The translations under genes and the position numbers were made by a program. From NCBI GenBank assembly GCA_933228675.1, contig OW121740.1, positions 7,940,442 through 8,004,441 of the forward strand: 64,000 bases of DNA, given 5' to 3'. The notes under the pieces are model-generated. The model made no database searches. It was not told where the DNA came from and saw only the letters and a program-made list of their open reading frames with translations. This DNA comes from Stomorhina lunata (Eukaryota > Arthropoda > Insecta > Diptera > Rhiniidae). Shown in pieces: positions 56,662-64,000 of this stretch (position 1 is its first letter; every line of letters begins with the position of its first letter).

Positions 56662-59600
56662 TCACGAAATGATACAGCTGCTCTTCTCTTGAGGATTACC
56701 ATTTTCATTTTCAATTAACAACAATAGCTGATGGAAGATATCAGCCACAGACTAGAAATTTTGAATGAAAATAAGAAAACATTTTGTAACATCTTATCCA
56801 ATTTCTCTTACCTCATTTTGTTTAGCAGATGTTTCTAAAAATGCAGCACGCCAAGATTCAGCTAATTTTCTACCTTCTTCTGTGGACACTGTGCGATCTT
56901 GATGTAAATCTGTTTTGTTACCTACCAATACTACAGGTACACTATTTAAATTATTTAATTATTATTAAATTAATTCGATTTTTAATTGCATTCATTTTTA
57001 TCTTACTATTTTTTGCCCATAAGATCTAGTAATTTTTCATAAATAATTTTTATTACTTCAAAGGATTTTTGACTGGTAATTGAATAGACCAAAACATAGC
57101 CATGGAAATCCATACTGTATTGTACCGGAAATATACTATATTCATCTTGTCCAGCTGTGTCGACCAATTTAACGCCATAGTCTTGAGAGTTTACTCGTGT
57201 TACTTTTGTAAATGCTAAAGAAAAAAAGAATAAACAATTAATTTGGTTTTGTATAATAAATAAAATTAATAAAATTTTGAAAAATTACTATTATTAGGGA
57301 TTTATAAGGAATTTTTCAAAAATTCACTTTTTGTAGCGAATTTTTCAAAAATTCATTATTTTTGGGGAATTTTACAAAAAATTTCACAATTTTTAGCGAT
57401 TTTTTCAAAAATTCACTGTTTTTAGGAAAAAATTCACCGGTTTTAGGAAATTTTTCAAAAATTTACTGTTTTTAGGAAATTTTTAAAAAATTCTCAATTT
57501 TTAAGGAATTTCTCAAGAATTCACTATTTTTAGAGAATTTATCAAAAATTCACTATTTTTGAGGAATTTTTAAAAAATTTACTGTTCTTAGGAAAATTTC
57601 CAAAAATTCTCAACTTTTAGGGAATTTTTAAAAAATTCACTGTTTTTAGGAAATTTTTCAAGAATTTACTAATTTTACAGAATTTTTAAAAAATTCACTA
57701 TTTTTGAGGAATTTTTTCAAAAATTCACAATTTTTATGAAATTTTTCTAAAATTCACATTTTATAGAGAATTTTTCGAAAATTTACTATTTTTAGGGAAT
57801 TTTTCAAAAATTCTCAATTTCTGAAGAATTTTTCAAGAATTTACTATTTTTAAAAATTCACAATTTTTGAGGAATTTTTCAAAAATTTACTGTTTTAAGG
57901 AATTTTTCAAAAATTCTCAATTTTTAGGATATTTTTCAAAAATTCACTTTTATAGGAAATTTTTCAAAACTTTTTAAAAATTCACAATTAGGACATTTTT
58001 CAAAAATTTACTGTTTCTAGGTAATTTTTCAAAATTCACTATTTTTCCGAAATTTTCAAAAATTTAAAAATTCACTATTTATTCAAAAATTCACTACATT
58101 AGGAAATTTTTCAAAAATTCACTATTTTTAGGGAATTTTTAAAAGATTTTTCGTTTTCAAATCGATCGATTTCAGACATATTTTTTAGATAATTTTCGGT
58201 TATTTCCCCCAAAAAAATGAAAATTTTGGCTTTTATCCTTTTGACTGATATTTTACCTTTCATTTGGTTTGAATTTTTTGGAAAAATAACCGAAAATTAT
58301 TTTAAAAATATATCTGAAATCGATGGATTTGAAAACAATCGTTTTCCATCACATACCTGATTAACTATTTTTAGAGAATTTTTCAAAAATTCATTCTTTT
58401 GAGGAATTATTCAAAAATTTCCTTTTTTTTTAGCAATTTTTAAAAAATTCACTGTTTTGAAAAAGTTTTTCAAAAATTTACTGTTTTTAGGGAATTTTTG
58501 GAAAATGCACAATTTTTGGGAAATTTTTCAAAAATTCACTATTTATGGGGAATTTTTCAAAAATTTACTATTTATAGGAAATTTTTAAAAAATTCACCAT
58601 TTTAAGGAAATTTTTCAAAAATTCACTTTTTTTAGGAAATTTTTCAAAAATTCACCTTATAAAGGAAATTTTTCAAAAATTCACAATTTTTATAGAATTT
58701 TTTAAAAATTAGACTTTATTATAAATTTTATAAAAATTTACAATTTTAGAAAATTCACTATTTCCTAAATTCCAATTTAAAAATAGAAATACGGATTCAT
58801 TCTACTTCCGAATGTAATTGAATTCTGGCTTCTAATGACTTTTTGTTTAATTTCCTATAGAGTATTTTTTTTTTTAATTCCAAGTGATTTTTTTTTAAAT
58901 TCCTATAGTAAGAGTAATTTGATGATATGACATGACTAATATGATATGTATATATGATCGTTGTAGGTAAACCCAAAACCAACTGCACCCAAGTTAACTG
59001 AATGGAAATTATGTTTTTAGGAGAAGTTAGGAGCGTTTCTAGTCTCCTGAGACTATCTTAAAAATGTTTAATTCTTGTCAACGTAACATTTCAATCTTAT
59101 TATCAGACTCGATTTCTCTTAACATGAACTTATAATATTCGGAATGCCTTACGCCTTTTGTTCATCTTATATAAAGACCACCGATCAGTATGATGTCACA
59201 TAATCGCATTCCCTTCTTATGCTACATCTACCTTAAACCTTTTTATACTTAAACTGTTACTAATGTTCTAACTACCGGCTTATAGCTAAGACTTATACTA
59301 AATACCATCTAAAAAAAGATAGGATTTTTGTATTTAGTATAATCTCATATGTCTAGTTAGTTCATAATCAGATAAGAGTTTTACAGCTCGATTTTCCTTA
59401 CTCACTACGAATAATAAAGTCTTTTGGGTACTTAGAATACCACATTACATTATTTTGTGCACTTATAAACCAAAAAAATAAAAATATATGGTCTGATTGG
59501 ATTTGGATTGGATTGACAATTTCGATATCTGCAAAAGAGGAAAACATCAATGGCAAAAATCCGCGAATTGTGTTACAAAATGCTCCCTTATTCGCTTTAT

Positions 59601-62528
59601 TCTCTTATATTAGAGGTCAAAATATGGACCCATTCTATATTACGGTTGCAATAAGCAATATTTATGCTGAATTTTATTAAAAATGAACTAAATTTGTGGG
59701 TACAAAGAACCAAAAACACTATTCCGGGAAGGCAGTTCTATTTAAGATAATCGAAATAATAAACTTAGTCCATTCTTGTACCAAAGGAAATGACTGCGCC
59801 AAATCTCACTAAGCTATATTGAAAGATGCGACCTGTATGATGATAACGAATTCCAGTCGGGATGCAAATGGAATGCAGTTTTTGCCTGGGTTTACTGCTA
59901 ACAGGTAATAATTGTATTCAATTCCTACTCACACCTCCTCGTGGTACATTCTGTAAAACTGAGTAACCTAGTTGAAAATGCGGTAAACAACCCGAGTGGG
60001 ATTCTAGGTCAGGGCTAACGTGGGGGAGAGTTATCTTGGAGCCATTCCGACGTATTTGGTCTAAGATAATTGTACTTGGTAAAGTAAGAAACTGTAACGA
60101 CTGTTCAAAATGTTTGTTGCGGCTGTAAGCGGGTGTTTGTCTCGGATCGAGCGGCTCGCTTTAAAAACGTTGGTCTTGTATTTGGACTCATCATCCATCG
60201 ACTTAGCACTTACGATGTTTTAAACATGGAAAAAAACAACATTACAGAATATACTATTCCAAGGGGTAATCATGCGAGAAATTCATCGGCAGCTGGCATA
60301 AGGATTTTGGAGGAGCCTAATCTACGTAAAAACATCTTGATGAATGAAACCAATGAGGCGCTATGCTCCAGTGGATGTCAAGGATAACAGAAGAATGAAC
60401 TCCAGTCAGCCATTCAGCCGGATGGACATCCTTAAATCGAAAATGATTCTGAGTCGATTCTTTTTATGCGTAACAAAGATCAGGACATATGGGCAAATCA
60501 TGCGTGACAGACGATACATTTGTACGGATTTTGTTGTACTTAAATGAGTGCCATTGTGGTTTTCGACGTGATATCTTTGCACAGATTTCAGAGTATATTA
60601 ACCCATCGATTGTGCTATCGAATGGCATTTGATAATTTACATACTTGTTTTGGAGGAGAAAGATTTTCGCTTTTAAAGTGCTGTGACGGACGCTACAAAA
60701 AATGGAAGTGACTTTTTTTCAACACGTGTTTCTGTAATTTTCATCAGATCGGTCATTGTAATAAAAAACCGTTAATACATTAATGGTAGAGAAAAATCAG
60801 AGGATTACAAAACAGCTTTTTATAAAATATAAACTGTAAGTTTTTTTAATAACTAATATCTTAAATTTTATCTGTGGATTAAGTCAGTGTTGTTGCTTTA
60901 TGAATAAGACAGACATGCGTTCGTAAATTTTGTATTTAATAAATATCATTTTGGAAAAAATATATACTGTGACTGACGATACACACTTTCCTTCACATAT
61001 TATTCTGTAAAATGCTATATTAACATCTATATATTTTTAGCCTAATTCAAAGCATATTATAAGTTCTCTTTACGAATCAAGTACAATTGAAGAAAAACGA
61101 AGTATTGCACTAGTCAAATTAAAAAAACCTTTATTTCTGCGACGGACGCTAAACACTGTTGATGTTATTTATATCACTCCAATTTTTTACATCTAATTGT
61201 ATAAAATTAAGCAGACTTTGAGGCCCTACTGAAAATTGATACCTAATTTGATGTTTTTGTCATTTTTATGAACTTTAAAAAAACCTATTATTTGAAAAAA
61301 ATTATAAAAATCGAGATGGGTGCAAATAAAGACCTGTCATTCACGAAGAGACCAATCAATATTTGTATCCATTAAATATTCTAAAGGTTCAATATACCTA
61401 TGGTAAATTTTTCCATAAACACAAATATGTATGTGATTTTGACAGTTTTAAGATTTTGTCCTTGGTTTAATGTTTTTCGGATTTGCCCATATCCAATATA
61501 TTCTTAAACCTGTGTTGATGGTTCTTAAAGGTTGGAGGGGGTTTAGACTAATATTTCTATGCGTTACATTCATCCTTTCCACCTATGGCCTCGTAATTTG
61601 ACTCAGAAAGTGATTCCAATACTATCGATATATGTATGTACTTAAAGGTGTCTGTAAAGAACAATACAAATTTCTATATTTTACAAACATGAGCACCAAC
61701 CTATAATACCCTTCCCACCTATGATGTTATAGACTATAATAGATAGCATCACTAATTGATAAGCTTAATGATAGGAATCGAAAAAGTCAGAAAGTTCAAA
61801 AGAGAAATAAACCTTTTGCAACAAAATTTTAAAAGATATACCCACATTTTAATTGCTTTTGTCTCTAGAAAAAAGAGAGATTATTAGTTTAAGTTAACCT
61901 TGACATAAAAAACTTAAACCCTATTGAATAAAAATGGAGAAGAAAGTAGGTTAAACTGGACTTGAAGACAAAATATGCCTAATTAGATAAACACTATGTA
62001 ATACATTGAGACTAAAAAACTACGCAGTTTTTTTTTCATAAAACAAAAAAAAAACTTTAAACAAAACTTTATGCGTTCTATAACAAAACGAGCGACAATC
62101 AATATGTTGTTGTTTTTCATGAGACAAAAAAAATAACAACAAAAGTAAATTCCGGAACTTTTATTACCAATAATTTGTAAAAAATCATGGTACTACTTGG
62201 ATGGTTGTACTTACTATTTTCTATTGTGGGATCATATGAATCGACAAACTGTCCCTCTACAAATTGTATACTCAAGGAGGATTTTCCTAAGGAAATAGCA
62301 AAAGAAAAACATAAATATTACAAGAAAATTTTTCCATTTAATAACAATAACAAAATATACATAAATAAAATAAAACGCAAAAAGAATAAATGAAAAAAAA
62401 CAAAAAAAATTACTAACTAATATAGTGTACAAAAAAAAGTAATAAAAGACACAAAAGAGAACGAATGAACAAAACTTACCCACACTTCTGTAGCCCATCA
62501 TAGCAATATTACGTTCCTTTGGTGGCAT
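56662..62528 (-). CDS. Rheb: Rheb, Ras-family GTPase activating TORC1, 182 aa, five exons
   Basis: Rheb-GTP activates TOR complex 1 at the lysosome and is switched off by the TSC1/TSC2 GAP. Exons (minus): 62528-62480, 62286-62215, 57214-57007, 56941-56812 and 56751-56662; all introns are GT-AG and the phases agree. G1 is GYRSVGKS at residues 12-19, with the Rheb-specific Arg (R14) where Ras has Gly. The effector region is [12 protein letters not shown] (31-42), G3 is DTAGQDEYS (59-67), G4 is NKTD (118-121) and G5 is ETSAK (146-150). A farnesylation CaaX box CIIS ends the protein (179-182). The length equals that of Drosophila Rheb and no lesion is seen. Intron 2 is exactly 5.0 kb and contains a 29-bp satellite and a MITE. 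Confidence 0.98.
57290..58760. repeat. About 29-bp TTTTTAGGGAATTTTTCAAA satellite in Rheb intron 2
   Basis: The unit tttttagggaatttttcaaa plus aattcacta has a variable length of about 28-31 bp. It contains the AATTTTT-c-AAAAATT palindrome, as in the 37.7-kb array, which it resembles. It is interrupted by a MITE at about 58155-58365. Confidence 0.9.
58155..58365. mobile_element. ATCGATCGAT MITE, copy 3, inside the Rheb-intron satellite
   Basis: Arms ttttcaaatcgatcgatttc and the inverse gaaatcgatggatttgaaaac, with the centre and right end ccatcacatacctg as in the 35.6-kb copy. Satellite units continue on both sides. Confidence 0.87.
58761..61540. other. Rest of Rheb intron 2, including an unidentified GC-richer segment
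   Basis: About 59520-60640 is less AT-rich and contains short open stretches, but no domain is recognised; it may be a decayed mobile element. The remainder holds nothing nameable. Confidence 0.45.
61540..61735 (-). mobile_element. Helentron head relics (minus strand)
   Basis: The reverse complement of ataatacccttcccaccta (about 61703) and of gaaatatt/gcgttacattcat matches the head of the mini-me elements twice in about 190 bp. Confidence 0.65.
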
Positions 62529-63095
62529 TTTCCTAATTCTTTTCTATACTTTACTCTCCACAATTATTGTCTCTTAATTATAAATCAATGATATTTTCTT
62601 AAAATTTTTAATTTATTTTCTAGTTGCAAGTTAAAATTGGAATTTTTCCCTAAATACCACAGCGAATTATATGAACCTCACCTAATAAGATGTCTTTTTG
62701 TTAAAAAAAAAAATACTCCAAGAGTTGCCAGTCTTTCCACCAATTTTCTTATTGATTGTTAGTTGTTGAAATTAGTTATTAAATAAAAATGTTAAAACCT
62801 TGTTCAAAGAGCTATAATTTGGTTAATATATATTGGTTAATTCATTATAGTTAAATTAAAATTTATATTTTATTTTAGTTGTATTCTATAATGTCTGGCA
62901 ACTTTTAGCCACATATGGTCAGGCTGTGCCTGTTGTCTCTTTCTAGCTTATTGCCATAGATAGACATAAACAGTTGGACATTGAAGTAGCGTAGCCGGAT
63001 GTTTGAAATATTGAATGCGTAAAAGTAATTGATAAAAGTTAATTTCGGCGGCTTTATTAAAATAGTGCTTTTAGTACTGTTTTTGTGCCCTACAT
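62529..63095 (-). promoter_or_regulatory. Rheb 5' UTR and promoter region
   Basis: The promoter must lie to the right of the start codon at 62528. No TATA box or DRE stands out. Only a probable region can be given. Confidence 0.4.
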
Positions 63096-63205
63096 CACCA
63101 TAGAAATATTGATCTAAGACCCATCTTTTAGCTTACCGGTTAACACGAAATTACTTTATGAGTCGTTTTATCGATGTCCTTCAGTCTTGGCGGCTGGATG
63201 TTCTT
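63095..63205 (+). mobile_element. Helentron head fragment
   Basis: catagaaatattgatctaag, then tttatgagtcgttttatcga and a short gtccttcagtc...ggctgg run, parallels 43465-43580. Confidence 0.7.
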
Positions 63206-63339
63206 TTATTGATACAAGAGTTTTTATACAAAAAGTTAATTTAGTATTTAATATAGGGGGGTTTTATAAAAAGATTTCAATAAGAATGATATGATTTCTT
63301 AAAATGTACTAATTGCTAAGGAAATTCAAATGTTTTCTA

Positions 63340-63570
63340 TTTAAAGTGAAGTACAACTAAGTTCTGGATAAAACATCATTCAAATGGCCTCCACGATTTC
63401 TTTTGCAGGAACGAATTTTTTGAACCCAATTTTTGAGCACTTTTTCCACTAAATCAAGTCATAGCACATGATAGCACGCTCAATATTGACTTTGAAAGCT
63501 TGAAGAGAGTCTGGTTTATTGCTTCAAGTAACCCCACAAGAAGTAGTTGAAGTTTAAACTTTGATTGTTT
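63340..63570 (-). mobile_element. Probable mariner transposase 3' relic
   Basis: On the minus strand the stretch ending near 63372 reads like GGHLNDV, the C-terminal signature of several mariner transposases. Upstream text is decayed. The call is tentative. Confidence 0.45.
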
Positions 63571-64000
63571 CTAGAAAAGTAATCAGCCTAACCACAGAAC
63601 ATTTAAAGTCGACTTTAAACCGAAAACCTCGATTTTTTTTCGAAAATTGTACCATAAAACCAATTTTAAATAAAATTTTAAAACTTCATTTTAATAACTA
63701 AAATAAACTTTTTTTCTTCTGAATGTTTTTCATTTTGTGTTGTTTTGGAAAAAAAATGTTAACTCGAAATTGGAAATTTTTTACAATTTTCAGTCATTAG
63801 AAACATTTTTAAGTTAATTTCTTTAAAACGGATTAGGATCATATTACAATTGTTGTTTTCTATTATTATTGCACAAAAATTAAATTTTATGTAAAGGTTG
63901 ATGATCACTTAAGCAGTTTTTAATCATATTACGAAAAAATTAAAAATATTAAGATATGCTTTTTTGTCTCAATATTTTGTTTTTGGAATCTTTGGAATAA
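63571..64000. other. AT-rich stretch at the window end
   Basis: Nothing recognised. Confidence 0.5.

Noticed and set aside
62187..62528. Open frames on both strands around the first two Rheb exons
   Set aside because: The minus-strand frame reads through a real exon into its intron (gtaagt donor at 62479), and the plus-strand frame is the antisense shadow of exon 2.

Overview
The window is nuclear DNA from a higher (schizophoran) fly, most likely a calyptrate such as a blow fly or house-fly relative. This rests on very AT-rich DNA, short GT-AG introns, and insect versions of conserved genes (Rheb, WDR3, eIF1A). The mobile elements also fit: mini-me/DINE-type elements with (GTCY)n runs, DD41D mariners, Tc1, hAT and a tRNA-derived SINE. 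The species cannot be fixed from the sequence alone.

Gene layout. The last exon of eIF1A (+) lies at 4297-4539. A three-exon SAXO-like axonemal microtubule protein (+) spans 8354-10209 and converges tail to tail on WDR3 (-, two exons, 10414-13438). WDR3 is divergent from a short single-pass membrane protein gene (+, 13842-14243). A two-SH3 adaptor gene (-, 17095-20100, three coding exons) follows. Rheb (-, five coding exons, 56662-62528) sits near the far end with a 5-kb second intron. A possible orphan coding exon (-) is at 16118-16252. The roughly 36 kb between the SH3 gene and Rheb hold no host gene that I can recognise.

Repeats fill most of the rest. At least nine tandem minisatellite arrays are present, with units of about 21, 27, 29, 31 and 32 bp. 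They fall into several unrelated sequence families, yet each unit in most of them carries a perfect palindrome (TTTCAATTGAAA, AAAGTTATCGATAACTTT, TTTTCTATAGAAAA, AAATTTTTcAAAAATTT, ATTATAAT). Two arrays lie in introns (SH3 gene, Rheb). One 31-bp family is a dense run of TATCGATA, the DREF/BEAF-32-type motif. A separate 143-bp array of eight nearly identical copies arose from the 3' part of a LINE reverse-transcriptase gene.

Mobile elements form readable insertion histories. A Helentron/mini-me element (28381-32322) lies inside a 27-bp satellite and is itself split by a DD41D mariner with terminal repeats. At 42554-46356 a hAT element with an 8-bp target duplication contains a Helentron. A Tc1 element entered the edge of that duplication, and a mariner sits inside the Tc1. 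Four SINE copies occur, two with clear target-site duplications. Several MITE and fold-back families are also present. All exon joins were worked out by hand from reading frame and splice signals; no alignment or database search was possible.
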